DNA of 64,000 nt, taken from the NCBI GenBank assembly GCA_002328075.1, contig DCVT01000006.1:1-64000 (forward strand), written 5' to 3'. Numbering within the stretch: the stretch's first letter is position 1; every line of letters begins with the position of its first letter. The notes under the pieces are model-generated. The model did no database searches. It saw nothing but the letters and a program-made list of their open reading frames with translations, and had not been told where the DNA came from. The position numbers were made by a program, and so were the translations under genes. Source of the DNA: Anaerolineales bacterium UBA2181. Lineage in GTDB: Bacteria; Chloroflexota; Anaerolineae; Promineifilales; UBA4811. Positions 1 through 7,326 of the stretch are shown in pieces.

Positions 1-2
1 CG

Positions 3-116
3 TTGAGCCTTCTGCAAGCCCAGTGGACGGGCGCGGGGGTCAATCTCAGGCGGCTGTTCAAGCTTTTCCATGGCGACATGAACAGGATGCGTAACGTATT
101 GATGGCAACAGGATGA
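3..116 (+). CDS. C-terminal fragment of an unidentified protein, cut by the window edge
   Basis: An open frame enters from the left edge and ends at TGA 114-116, giving about 37 residues. The stretch is basic and helical in character (it contains NLRRLFKLFHGDMN) and reads more like real protein than the other frames. It is too short to assign; a transposase-like C-terminus is one possibility, but no family signature is visible. It may be a chance open frame. Confidence 0.25.
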   Translation: MSLLQAQWTGAGVNLRRLFKLFHGDMNRMRNVLMATG

Positions 117-335
117 ATCCGAGACCCAAATCGAGTGCAATGAACGCCCCGTCTGCGTGAAGCGAACTCCGCACGGCACTTGGCGCGAGCATTCGGGGCC
201 GCCTGCGCCGCGTCCTCTCGCCCATGTCGCGGTCAGAACCACGCGCCAAGTGGGGTTTTTCGTTGCACTCCTAGAGGTTGCCGTGTCGTTGCGCTCCCGG
301 CAACCAGGCTGGGCTGAGATTGGCCGGTCGGACGG
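117..335. other. Intergenic stretch upstream of sfsA
   Basis: No convincing gene is seen on either strand. The short open frames here overlap each other, lack ribosome-binding sites and have no recognisable motif. No terminator or repeat was found. Confidence 0.4.
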
Positions 336-1070
336 ATGATGACGAATTCGACCGAAGGACAACCCAGCATCAGGCATGGCGCCCTGACGCCGGCCATTTT
401 CCTCAGCCGGACCAACCGGTTTCGGGTCGACGTCTCGCTGAACGGCAAGCCGACGGCGGCCCACCTGGCAAACTCGGGCCGGCTGGGAGAGCTGCTGGTG
501 GCGGGCGCTCCGGTCTGGTTGCGACCGGCACCCTGCCAGGGTAGGACCCTCCGGAAGACCGGTTACGATCTGGCTTTGGTGAAGTACGGATGCCACCTGG
601 TCTCCGTTGACGCCCGGCTGCCCAATGATCTGGTCGAACTGGGCCTGCAAACCAATCAGATTCGCGGTCTGCCTCAACCGGCCAAGTTGGAGCGCGAGGT
701 GCTTCTAGGAGGGGGCCGGATCGACTTTCGGGTGCATGCGGCCGATGATGGTCCTCCCTGCTGGATCGAGGTCAAGTCGGTGACGCTGGTCAACGAGGGG
801 ATCGCCCGGTTCCCAGATGCGCCCACCGCACGCGGCCGGCGGCACCTGGACGAACTGGTGAGCGCGGTGGCGGGTGGTGATTGCGCCGCGGTCGTCTTTT
901 GCGTCCAGCGAACGGACGCCGACTGTTTTGCACCAAACGATGCGGCCGATCCGGCCTTTGGTCAAACGCTGCGTCACGCCGGCCGGGTCGGCGTCAAGAT
1001 ACTTGCCCTGCGCTGCCACGTCACGCTGGAATATGTTCGGATCATGGGCCAGATTCCGGTTCGCCTTTGA
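336..1070 (+). CDS. sfsA: SfsA family protein (sugar fermentation stimulation protein homolog)
   Basis: The 244-residue protein carries the full SfsA signature set. These are an N-terminal RTNRFRVDV strand, HLANSGRLGELL, and the nuclease-like core IEVKSVTLV followed by FPDAPTARGRRHLDEL. The C-terminal FAPNDAADPAFGQTL is also present. Length matches the family (about 230-250). SfsA proteins have an OB-like N-domain and a PD-(D/E)xK-like C-domain; a DNA- or nucleic-acid-directed role is inferred in the literature but the physiological function is unsettled. Two adjacent ATGs (336 and 339) are possible starts. The gene stands alone, with moaX 76 nt downstream behind its own candidate promoter. 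Confidence 0.9.
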   Translation: MMTNSTEGQPSIRHGALTPAIFLSRTNRFRVDVSLNGKPTAAHLANSGRLGELLVAGAPVWLRPAPCQGRTLRKTGYDLALVKYGCHLVSVDARLPNDLVELGLQTNQIRGLPQPAKLEREVLLGGGRIDFRVHAADDGPPCWIEVKSVTLVNEGIARFPDAPTARGRRHLDELVSAVAGGDCAAVVFCVQRTDADCFAPNDAADPAFGQTLRHAGRVGVKILALRCHVTLEYVRIMGQIPVRL

Positions 1071-1093
1071 CCAACCTGAGCAGCAGGGTTGCC

Positions 1094-1122
1094 TTGTTGC
1101 CGACTGTGGCGCGTGTTAGACT
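1094..1122 (+). promoter_or_regulatory. Candidate sigma-70 promoter for the molybdopterin synthase fusion
   Basis: TTGTTG (1094-1099), a 17-nt spacer and TAGACT (1117-1122) preceded by TGT (extended -10). The transcript would start near 1129, just ahead of the GAGAGG ribosome-binding site of the next gene. This is weaker than the other promoters in the window. Confidence 0.4.
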
Positions 1123-1146
1123 AGAGGCAGAGAGGATACAGATCGC

Positions 1147-1872
1147 ATGAGCACGATTCACGTCAACGTCCGGTTGTTTGCCATGCTCAAAGAGTTTGCC
1201 GGCACTTCCCAATTGGCGCTCGATCTACCGGAGGGTTCTACCGTGGCTGACCTGGTAGCGCACCTAACGGCCAATTACCCACCGCTGGCCCCCTATCTGC
1301 AACGCATGATCATCGCCGTAAACCACAATTATGGCAGCAAGAAACAGGTTCTGGCACCGGGCGATGAGGTCGCCATCTTTCCCCCGGTGAGCGGCGGCAG
1401 CGGCGCCCGGCCGTCGGCCGATGAGCCAGGCTGGACCCACGTGGCCATCACCCCGGACCCCATCGACGCGGCCGGGCTGATCCAGCTGGTGACTGAACCG
1501 GGCGCAGGCGCCGTGGTCGTGTTTGCCGGAACGGTGCGCGACCACAATCTGGGTCGGCCGGTGACCCACCTGGAATACGAGGCCTACCCTGAAATGGCGG
1601 CCGACCGGTTGCGCCAAGTGGTAAAAGAGGCCCGGGAGCGGTGGCCTGCCATTCGCCGGGTGGCGGTGGTGCATCGGATCGGTAGGATGGAGCTGGCTGA
1701 GGCCGCCGTGCTGATCGCGGTTGGCGCGCCCCACCGCGACGACGGCGCCTTTGAAGCCACCCGCTACGCTATCGATCGCATCAAAGAGATCGTGCCCGTC
1801 TGGAAACGGGAAGGCTGGGCCGAGGGCGAAACCTGGCTGGAGGGGGAGTACCACCCCAAACCGGGCGAATGA
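1147..1872 (+). CDS. moaX: Fused molybdopterin synthase, MoaD-MoaE
   Basis: The 241-residue protein joins both subunits of molybdopterin synthase, which converts cyclic pyranopterin monophosphate to molybdopterin. Residues 1-84 are MoaD (ubiquitin fold, ending FPPVSGG). A short linker follows, then MoaE (about 95-241) with VVVFAGTVRDHN, YEAYPEMA, HRIG and the active-site Lys segment IVPVWKRE. MoaD works through a free C-terminal Gly-Gly that becomes a thiocarboxylate. Here the Gly-Gly (83-84) is internal, so cleavage after Gly84 would be needed, as known for mycobacterial MoaX. A GAGAGG site precedes the ATG. No other moa gene lies nearby. Confidence 0.93.
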   Translation: MSTIHVNVRLFAMLKEFAGTSQLALDLPEGSTVADLVAHLTANYPPLAPYLQRMIIAVNHNYGSKKQVLAPGDEVAIFPPVSGGSGARPSADEPGWTHVAITPDPIDAAGLIQLVTEPGAGAVVVFAGTVRDHNLGRPVTHLEYEAYPEMAADRLRQVVKEARERWPAIRRVAVVHRIGRMELAEAAVLIAVGAPHRDDGAFEATRYAIDRIKEIVPVWKREGWAEGETWLEGEYHPKPGE

Positions 1873-1914
1873 CCGGGCACGACCCGCAAAATGGTCGGTT
1901 GGCGGCGGGTCAGG

Positions 1915-2244
1915 CTAGCCGCGTAGCGGCTCTTGGCGGCGGCCGTCCAAAAGATGCCAGATCGCCAGGATGGGATGCCGCAAGATCATCCGCGGGCCGG
2001 CATACCGCATGACCTCGCGGATTCGCTCGCGCATGGCCGGCCGGTAGCAATGAACCGGGCATTTTGCACAGGTAGTCTTGCCCGACTGGAAGGGGCACCT
2101 CTCCAGGCGATCTCCGGCATAGTCAGATAGCGCCTGGCAATCGGCACACAGAGCGGATTGCGACCCGTGCCGGTCGTGACAGAACATCTCGATCATGACC
2201 TGCACGGTCCGGGCTTCTCGCTCCAGTCGTGAACGTGTGCCCAC
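1915..2244 (-). CDS. YgbA-like (nitrous oxide-stimulated promoter family) small Cys-rich protein
   Basis: The 109-residue protein has an N-terminal EREARTVQVMIEMFCHDRHG segment. A Cys-rich core follows, with CADC, RCPF, a CAKCPVHCY cluster, and MRERIREVMRYAGPRM, ending in a hydrophobic HPILAIWHL. This order is that of the YgbA_NO family, whose E. coli member is induced by nitrosative stress. The biochemical role is unknown; the Cys/His spacing suggests metal or Fe-S binding. It converges with moaX, with 42 nt between the stops. Assignment rests on motif recall. Confidence 0.75.
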   Translation of the reverse strand: MGTRSRLEREARTVQVMIEMFCHDRHGSQSALCADCQALSDYAGDRLERCPFQSGKTTCAKCPVHCYRPAMRERIREVMRYAGPRMILRHPILAIWHLLDGRRQEPLRG

Positions 2245-2287
2245 CGTCGGACTCCCAGGGTGTTGGCTCGATCTGGCCGCCGCCGGC

Positions 2288-3400
2288 CTATCCTACGGGC
2301 AGGAAAAAGAACGCCAACGCGACAATTACATAGACCACCAGCAACTGAGCCCCTTCCAGCCAGTTGGATTCGCCGTCCAGGGCAACCAGAGCTGCAATGA
2401 GTGAAGCGCTGACCAGGGCGATCAACTCAAACTGATTGAACACCAGCGTGAGCGGATTGCCCATCAGCAGACTGATAAAAACCAGCGCCGGGGCCACAAA
2501 AAGCGCGATCTGCAGACTGGACCCAACGCTGATCTCGACGCTCAGGTCCATCTGATTCTTGAGCGCCACCTGGACGCCAACCAGGTGCTCTGCAACATTG
2601 CCGACCAGGGGAATGACGATGATGCCCAAAAAGAACTCGGTCCAACCGAGGCCTTCCACCACCGGTTCCACCGCCGCCACCAGGATCTCGCTGAGCCAGG
2701 CGATGCAGGCGGTGGCACAGACCAGAACCAACAAGGACTTGCGGACCGACCAGCCGGCCGTGGCCGGAAGATGGGCAGCCGGCCGGGTAAGTGGGCCGTC
2801 GCCGTGGGAACCAAACGAGTACCAGACGGCCAGCCCATAGATCAGCATCATGACCGTGGCCACGCCGAGGCTCAATGCCTCCACGTCCGGGTTCACCAAC
2901 CCCATCGCGTTGGAGAGCGGACCCAGGTGGGTATGGGTGTCGCCGCCGGTGGTAGCGGCGATGGTGACGCTAAAAACAGAAGGAATCACCAGCGCAATCA
3001 CCGCCAGTATCAGCATGGTGGCGTTGACCGAGGCCTGTGTTCGATGAAAGCTCTGCCGGCCGTTCTTTAGGCCGCCAAAGAGGATGCTGGCGCCAAGGAC
3101 CAACAACAGATTTCCCAGGATCGATCCGGTGATAGAGGCCTTGACCAGTTCCAGCAGACCAGCCCGGATGGCGAACACTGTGATGATCAGCTCGGCCGCG
3201 TTCCCCAACGTCGCGTTTAGCAACCCACCCAACTTGGGACCGGTTTTGACGGCCAGGTGTTCGGTCCCCTCGCCGATCAACCCGGCCAGCGGAACGATGC
3301 CAATGGCGGCTACCACAAACTGCACCACATAGCTCCATCCGCTATACCGCGCAATCACCGCCAGAGGAACAGCCACCAACAGCAGGTAAAGGTAATTCAC
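2288..3400 (-). CDS. cax: Calcium/proton exchanger (CaCA superfamily, Cax type)
   Basis: The 370-residue polytopic membrane protein has about 11 hydrophobic segments. The two inverted repeats each carry the exchanger signature: TLGNAAELIIT near residue 66-76 and GNVAEHLVGV in the second half, with conserved acidic residues in transmembrane helices. Length and order fit CAX-type antiporters that expel or sequester Ca2+ in exchange for H+. The start is GTG at 3400 with GGAG placed 6 nt upstream. It is followed on the same strand by nothing obvious before ygbA, so it is probably monocistronic. Confidence 0.88.
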   Translation of the reverse strand: MNYLYLLLVAVPLAVIARYSGWSYVVQFVVAAIGIVPLAGLIGEGTEHLAVKTGPKLGGLLNATLGNAAELIITVFAIRAGLLELVKASITGSILGNLLLVLGASILFGGLKNGRQSFHRTQASVNATMLILAVIALVIPSVFSVTIAATTGGDTHTHLGPLSNAMGLVNPDVEALSLGVATVMMLIYGLAVWYSFGSHGDGPLTRPAAHLPATAGWSVRKSLLVLVCATACIAWLSEILVAAVEPVVEGLGWTEFFLGIIVIPLVGNVAEHLVGVQVALKNQMDLSVEISVGSSLQIALFVAPALVFISLLMGNPLTLVFNQFELIALVSASLIAALVALDGESNWLEGAQLLVVYVIVALAFFFLPVG

Positions 3401-3447
3401 GGATCACTCCTCGGCTAACGTAGGGAGGCTGCGAGCGCCACCTCCCC

Positions 3448-4443
3448 TCACCCCGCAAACGGCTCGCCCGGAAGGCAAAAGAGATCGGCCGGAGCGTCAA
3501 CGGGTACCAGTAAGCGCAGCGCCCCGGGAACCATTTGAGCGGTCAGCGGTGCATAACCGGCCGGTTCGCCGTCCAGTTGCACCGCAGCCGCCTGGTCTGC
3601 CCGGATGGTCACATGCCGGCCACGCAGCCGGATTGTGTTTTCGCTGGTCAGGTGGCGGGCGCTGAGCAGGCGGGCAGCGTGGCCCACCGTGTCCGGGAAC
3701 ATGTGCCCCTTGAAGAGCCAGACATCCAACGTCCCGTCATCCAGGTGAGAATCTTCTGAAAGCCGGACCAACCCGCCGCCGTACAGCCGGCTGTTGGAGA
3801 CCAACGCCAGCACCAGGTGACCACTCACCGACCGGTCATCCACTTGCACCTCGGCGTCCATGCCGGCGAACCGCACCGCCGACGGCACCCCGGCCATCAC
3901 GTACGAGAGCCAACCAAGCCGGCCTCCACCCATCTGCTTGACCCACTTGGGCCGTGGCTCCACCTGTTCAACAATGTGTGCATCCAGGCCGGTGCCGGCC
4001 CAGGAGAGAAAGTGACAGCCGGACTCGGGCAAACCAGCAGCGTGCGCCAGGCCCAAGTCCACCTGCTGAACCCGGCCGCGCGCCAACCGGTCACAAACCT
4101 GGTCGATGTCCGCCGGCATCATCTGAACCGGAGGCACCATCCCCAGCAGCTTGGCAAAGGCGTTGGCCGTTCCGACGGGAAGCACCGCCAGGGGTATCGG
4201 CGAACCGGCCATACCGTGGGCCGTTTGTCCGACGGTGCCGTCTCCGCCGGCAGCGATCACCAACTGGCACGAGCTGGCGACCGCCTGTTGGGCCAGGACC
4301 GCCGCGTGCCCAGGCGCCTGGGTGCTGCGAACGGCCACCTCCCACCCGCGCATCTCCCAAAAACGACTCGCCTGAGCCACGTCGGCCTTCACATCGGCCG
4401 GGCCAGCCGCCGGATTGTAAATGATCCACACGCACCGGTCCAC
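3448..4443 (-). CDS. Diacylglycerol kinase family lipid kinase (YegS/DgkB type)
   Basis: The 331-residue soluble kinase has the N-terminal IIYNPAAG strand-loop, the nucleotide-binding AAGGDGTVGQ motif (about residues 65-75) and LPVGTANAFAKLLG. A C-terminal beta-rich domain contains DDGTLDVWLF. These are the DAGK catalytic-domain signatures; substrates of the family include diacylglycerol, sphingosine-like lipids and phosphatidylglycerol, and which applies cannot be told. The start is GTG at 4443, only 7 nt after a TATAAT box, so the mRNA is probably leaderless. Confidence 0.85.
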   Translation of the reverse strand: MDRCVWIIYNPAAGPADVKADVAQASRFWEMRGWEVAVRSTQAPGHAAVLAQQAVASSCQLVIAAGGDGTVGQTAHGMAGSPIPLAVLPVGTANAFAKLLGMVPPVQMMPADIDQVCDRLARGRVQQVDLGLAHAAGLPESGCHFLSWAGTGLDAHIVEQVEPRPKWVKQMGGGRLGWLSYVMAGVPSAVRFAGMDAEVQVDDRSVSGHLVLALVSNSRLYGGGLVRLSEDSHLDDGTLDVWLFKGHMFPDTVGHAARLLSARHLTSENTIRLRGRHVTIRADQAAAVQLDGEPAGYAPLTAQMVPGALRLLVPVDAPADLFCLPGEPFAG

Positions 4444-4450
4444 GGCCGTG

Positions 4451-4478
4451 ATTATAGATCAATCCTTGCCAACAGCAA
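4451..4478 (-). promoter_or_regulatory. Promoter for the lipid kinase (minus strand)
   Basis: Read on the minus strand: TTGCTG (4478-4473), 16-nt spacer, TATAAT (4456-4451). The kinase GTG lies 7 nt past the -10 box, leaving almost no leader. Its -35 lies inside the spacer of the opposing tRNA-Thr promoter, so the two probably interfere. Confidence 0.6.
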
Positions 4479-4494
4479 ACCGGATTGGTATAAT
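4466..4494 (+). promoter_or_regulatory. Promoter for tRNA-Thr
   Basis: TTGCCA (4466-4471), 17-nt spacer, TATAAT (4489-4494) preceded by TGG (extended -10). The expected transcription start, about 4501, is 7 nt ahead of the mature tRNA 5' end. Confidence 0.75.
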
Positions 4495-4507
4495 CTGGCC
4501 ATGGTCA

Positions 4508-4580
4508 GCCATCCTAGCTCAATCGGCAGAGCAGGCGCTTCGTAAGCGTCAGGTTATCGGTTCAATTCCGATGGATGGCT
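4508..4580 (+). tRNA. tRNA-Thr (anticodon CGT)
   Basis: The cloverleaf is complete: acceptor GCCATCC/GGATGGC, D-arm GCTC/GAGC, anticodon stem GGCGC/GCGTC with loop TTCGTAA (anticodon CGT), and T-arm around GGTTCAATTCC. The discriminator is T. CCA is not encoded. A promoter lies upstream and a rho-independent terminator 9 nt downstream, so this is a single-gene transcription unit. Confidence 0.95.
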
Positions 4581-4589
4581 CTCTCGGAT

Positions 4590-4621
4590 GCCTCGGTGAT
4601 ACCGCACCGAGGCCGTTTTTT
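4590..4621 (+). terminator. Rho-independent terminator of tRNA-Thr
   Basis: A perfect 8-bp stem (GCCTCGGT 4590-4597 / ACCGAGGC 4606-4613) with an 8-nt loop is followed by CG and six T residues (4616-4621). Confidence 0.9.
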
Positions 4622-4683
4622 GCTCGCAACCGCGTCCGGATCCACCCAGACCGGCGTGACAGCCGCCGGCACGGCTAGAGGGC

Positions 4684-5967
4684 ATGGTGATCAGCACGAA
4701 AGCACCCAAGACCAACCTCTGGGCGCACGCCTGGCGAGTCCTCACCTCCAACCTCTTTTTCACCATCTGGCTCGGGCTACTGGGGTTGCTGGCTCTGCTG
4801 ACCCTCTGGCTCCCTCAGGTTCCCAGAGGACTGGCGACGGGTTCGGCCGAACTGGAGAGTTGGCTTAACTCTGTCCCTCCACGGCTCAACCTACCTGCCC
4901 GCCAGCTCTACGAGCTCGGCCTGCTGACGCTGACACAGTCCAATTGGTTTCGTCTTTTGATAGCCGGAGCCAGCCTGACGTTCTTGCTGCGCGCTTTTGA
5001 CGCGCTGGAACGGCTCTCGGCTGCGGTGGCAGTTGCCCGCGGCGGCCGTTCGCGGATTTCGGGTGGAGACCAGGAGGCGTCTGAGGAAACCCAAACGGAA
5101 GGGCAAGACGGCGAGGCTTCCCGCCAGGACTCACCGCCGGCCGCGGCTGCCCTCTTTCCGGCGATCGGCTCTGCACTGGCCATGGTGGGAGCTCTGCTGG
5201 CCATCGCGGGCTGGGCATGGACCGACCGTGCCGGCTGGGGCTATGCCCAACTGGCTCTGGTGGAGGGGGAATCGCTGGTGCTAGAGCCCACCGGAAACAC
5301 GCTCCACCTGGCCCGGTTGACCGTCCAATGGAACTCGGAGGGATCCAGGCCGGCTGTCAGCAGCGAACTCGTCGTGGCCAACGGAGGGATCACCGAGACC
5401 GCGAGGCTGGGTTTGCAGGACAACTGGCGGTGGCACCGCGTGACCTACCGTCTGAATGAGGTCGGCCCGGCGTTGACCGCCACCGGCACCGATGCGCAGG
5501 GCGCTGCGCTGGCGCTGCAGACGGCGGCCGACCGGCCGGCGGCCACCCAGTTGACCATCCCGCTCTCGGCCGCGGAGGGTCCCCGTTCGTTTGCCGCTCC
5601 GGATCAGGGGGTGGTGGTTCAGGTCTACCCCCAATCCACCACCGGACCGCCCAGTCTTCGCCTCCGCGCCTACCAGGGTCGAGCCGGTGAACTGGTTGCC
5701 GATCAGGTCCTGACCAACACCGCCAGGCTGAACCTGGAGGATTCGTCCTTTGATCTGCGGGTAGTTCCCTTTGCCAGGATCAGTGTCTGGCACTCACCCG
5801 GATTCGAGTTGACCTGGTCGGGCATCGGCCTGGCAGCTGCCGGCTTTGCGCTGGCGTTGGCCGGAGGCTGGAAGAGGTCGACCACACGTGCGACGCACGG
5901 CACTGGTTCCACAACCCTCTTGAGCCGGCTGACCGGCCGGAAAGGCAAGTTACCGCATGAAGACTGA
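4684..5967 (+). CDS. ResB-like cytochrome c biogenesis family membrane protein (tentative)
   Basis: The 427-residue membrane protein has ResB-like topology. Helices lie at about 24-43 (ending LPQ), 88-103, 150-176 and 375-398, with a roughly 200-residue beta-rich extracytoplasmic domain between helices 3 and 4. The helix-Pro-Gln ending of helix 1 and the large loop before the last helix are typical of ResB/Ccs1, which partners CcsA in haem delivery to apocytochrome c. No ccsA is in the window, and the loop between helices 2 and 3 is unusually charged (EASEETQTEG). It overlaps udk by 11 nt and is probably co-transcribed with it. Family assignment is moderate. Confidence 0.55.
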   Translation: MVISTKAPKTNLWAHAWRVLTSNLFFTIWLGLLGLLALLTLWLPQVPRGLATGSAELESWLNSVPPRLNLPARQLYELGLLTLTQSNWFRLLIAGASLTFLLRAFDALERLSAAVAVARGGRSRISGGDQEASEETQTEGQDGEASRQDSPPAAAALFPAIGSALAMVGALLAIAGWAWTDRAGWGYAQLALVEGESLVLEPTGNTLHLARLTVQWNSEGSRPAVSSELVVANGGITETARLGLQDNWRWHRVTYRLNEVGPALTATGTDAQGAALALQTAADRPAATQLTIPLSAAEGPRSFAAPDQGVVVQVYPQSTTGPPSLRLRAYQGRAGELVADQVLTNTARLNLEDSSFDLRVVPFARISVWHSPGFELTWSGIGLAAAGFALALAGGWKRSTTRATHGTGSTTLLSRLTGRKGKLPHED

Positions 5968-6607
5968 CCACACTCATCTGCCGGTGATTTTCGGCGTAGC
6001 CGGGGGAACCGGGTCCGGCAAGACCACGGTGGCCAACGCCATCCTGGACAAGGTCGGTGCCGATCAGGTGGCCTACCTTCCGCACGACGCCTACTATCGC
6101 GAGTTGTCGCACCTGGCCAAGGAGAATCGAAACCAGATCAATTTCGATCATCCGGACGCCCTGGAGACCGAGTTGCTCATCCAGCACATCCGCGAGCTGG
6201 CGGCTGGCCGCCCGATAGAGATACCGGTTTACGATTTCACCACCCACACCCGCACCAACCGCACCATACACGTGGAGCCGGCGCCGATCATCCTGGTGGA
6301 GGGCATCCTGATCTTTTCCGAGCCTGAGCTGCGGGAGCTGATGGACATCCGGTTGTATGTGGACACCGATGCCGACCTGCGCTTCATCCGGCGGCTGAGC
6401 CGAGACATGGAGGAGCGTGGGCGGTCGGTACAGTCGGTCATACAGCAGTACCTGACCACGGTGCGCCCGATGCACCTGGAGTTTGTTGAACCCAGCAAGC
6501 GCCACGCCGACGTGATCATCCCAGAGGGCGGGCATAACGAGGTGGCCATGACCATGATAGCGGCACGGCTCAAGGAGCTGCTGGAAACCAAACGGGGCCA
6601 CCCCTGA
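5957..6607 (+). CDS. udk: Uridine kinase
   Basis: The 216-residue protein phosphorylates uridine/cytidine to UMP/CMP in pyrimidine salvage. It shows the P-loop GVAGGTGSGKTTVA (about 14-27), LPHDAYYRELSH, the substrate loop NFDHPDALETELL, YDFTTHTR, the Walker-B-like IILVEGILIF, and DADLRFIRRLSRD with a lid region. Length matches family members (about 210). The ATG lies inside the last codons of the preceding membrane-protein gene, indicating translational coupling. A new promoter follows immediately after its stop. Confidence 0.95.
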   Translation: MKTDHTHLPVIFGVAGGTGSGKTTVANAILDKVGADQVAYLPHDAYYRELSHLAKENRNQINFDHPDALETELLIQHIRELAAGRPIEIPVYDFTTHTRTNRTIHVEPAPIILVEGILIFSEPELRELMDIRLYVDTDADLRFIRRLSRDMEERGRSVQSVIQQYLTTVRPMHLEFVEPSKRHADVIIPEGGHNEVAMTMIAARLKELLETKRGHP

Positions 6608-6608
6608 T

Positions 6609-6636
6609 TTGCCAGCCCGGGACGCTCTGCTACAAT
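6609..6636 (+). promoter_or_regulatory. Promoter for the wbpDEBA-type operon
   Basis: TTGCCA (6609-6614), 16-nt spacer, TACAAT (6631-6636). The predicted leader before wbpD is about 78 nt. No other promoter is seen before the four overlapping genes that follow. Confidence 0.6.
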
Positions 6637-6720
6637 GAGCCGCGCCGGCAAGCGGCCGTTCGCCCCGTACCAGCCCCCTGGCATCGAGGTTGAGGCCGGC
6701 CGGCGGTTGCAGGAGAATCC

Positions 6721-7326
6721 ATGGCAGTTCGCATTCATCCCACCGCAGAGGTCTCGCCCCAGGCCCAGATTGGGGAGGGTACCAGCATCTGGCATCAATC
6801 GCAGGTTCGTGAAGGCGCCCGGATTGGCTCCGGCTGTGTCATCAGCAAGGGTGTCTATGTCGACGCCCACGTCATCATCGGCGACCACGTCAAAATCCAG
6901 AACTATGTCTCGGTCTACCACGGGGTGACTATTGAGGACGGGGTCTTTGTCGGACCGCACGTCTGCTTTACCAACGATCTGCGGCCGCGGGCGATCAACC
7001 CGGACGGGAGTCTGAAATCGGCCGACGACTGGGTGCTCTGCGAGACGTTGATCCGTCAAGGGGCTGCGCTGGGCGCCAATTCGACCATCCGCTGTGGGAT
7101 CACCATCGGCCGGTGGGCGTTGGTCGGCTCGGGGAGCGTGGTCACCCACGACGTGCCGGATTACGGCCTGGTGTATGGAAACCCGGCCCGATTGCGCGGC
7201 TTTGTATCCCCCACCGGCCGACGGCTGCGCGAGGTGACCCGCCGCGACGGGCTGGTGCTGGCGGACTGTGAGGACGGAGACGACGTGATAGCCATTCCGG
7301 TCGCAATATGGGAGAGTGCAGCATGA
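6721..7326 (+). CDS. wbpD: N-acetyltransferase of UDP-2-acetamido-3-amino-glucuronate (WbpD/WlbB type)
   Basis: The 201-residue left-handed beta-helix acetyltransferase has about ten hexapeptide turns (for example VRIHPTAEV, IGEGTSIW, VREGARIGSGCVI, IGDHVKIQNYVSVYHG). It also has the family-specific insert VCFTNDLRPRA and the ending VPDYGLVYGNPARLRGFV. This is the WbpD arrangement, in which acetyl-CoA acetylates the C3 amine of UDP-GlcNAc(3NH2)A. The next three genes supply the earlier steps. The stop overlaps the next ATG (ATGA), so they are translationally coupled. Confidence 0.9.
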   Translation: MAVRIHPTAEVSPQAQIGEGTSIWHQSQVREGARIGSGCVISKGVYVDAHVIIGDHVKIQNYVSVYHGVTIEDGVFVGPHVCFTNDLRPRAINPDGSLKSADDWVLCETLIRQGAALGANSTIRCGITIGRWALVGSGSVVTHDVPDYGLVYGNPARLRGFVSPTGRRLREVTRRDGLVLADCEDGDDVIAIPVAIWESAA

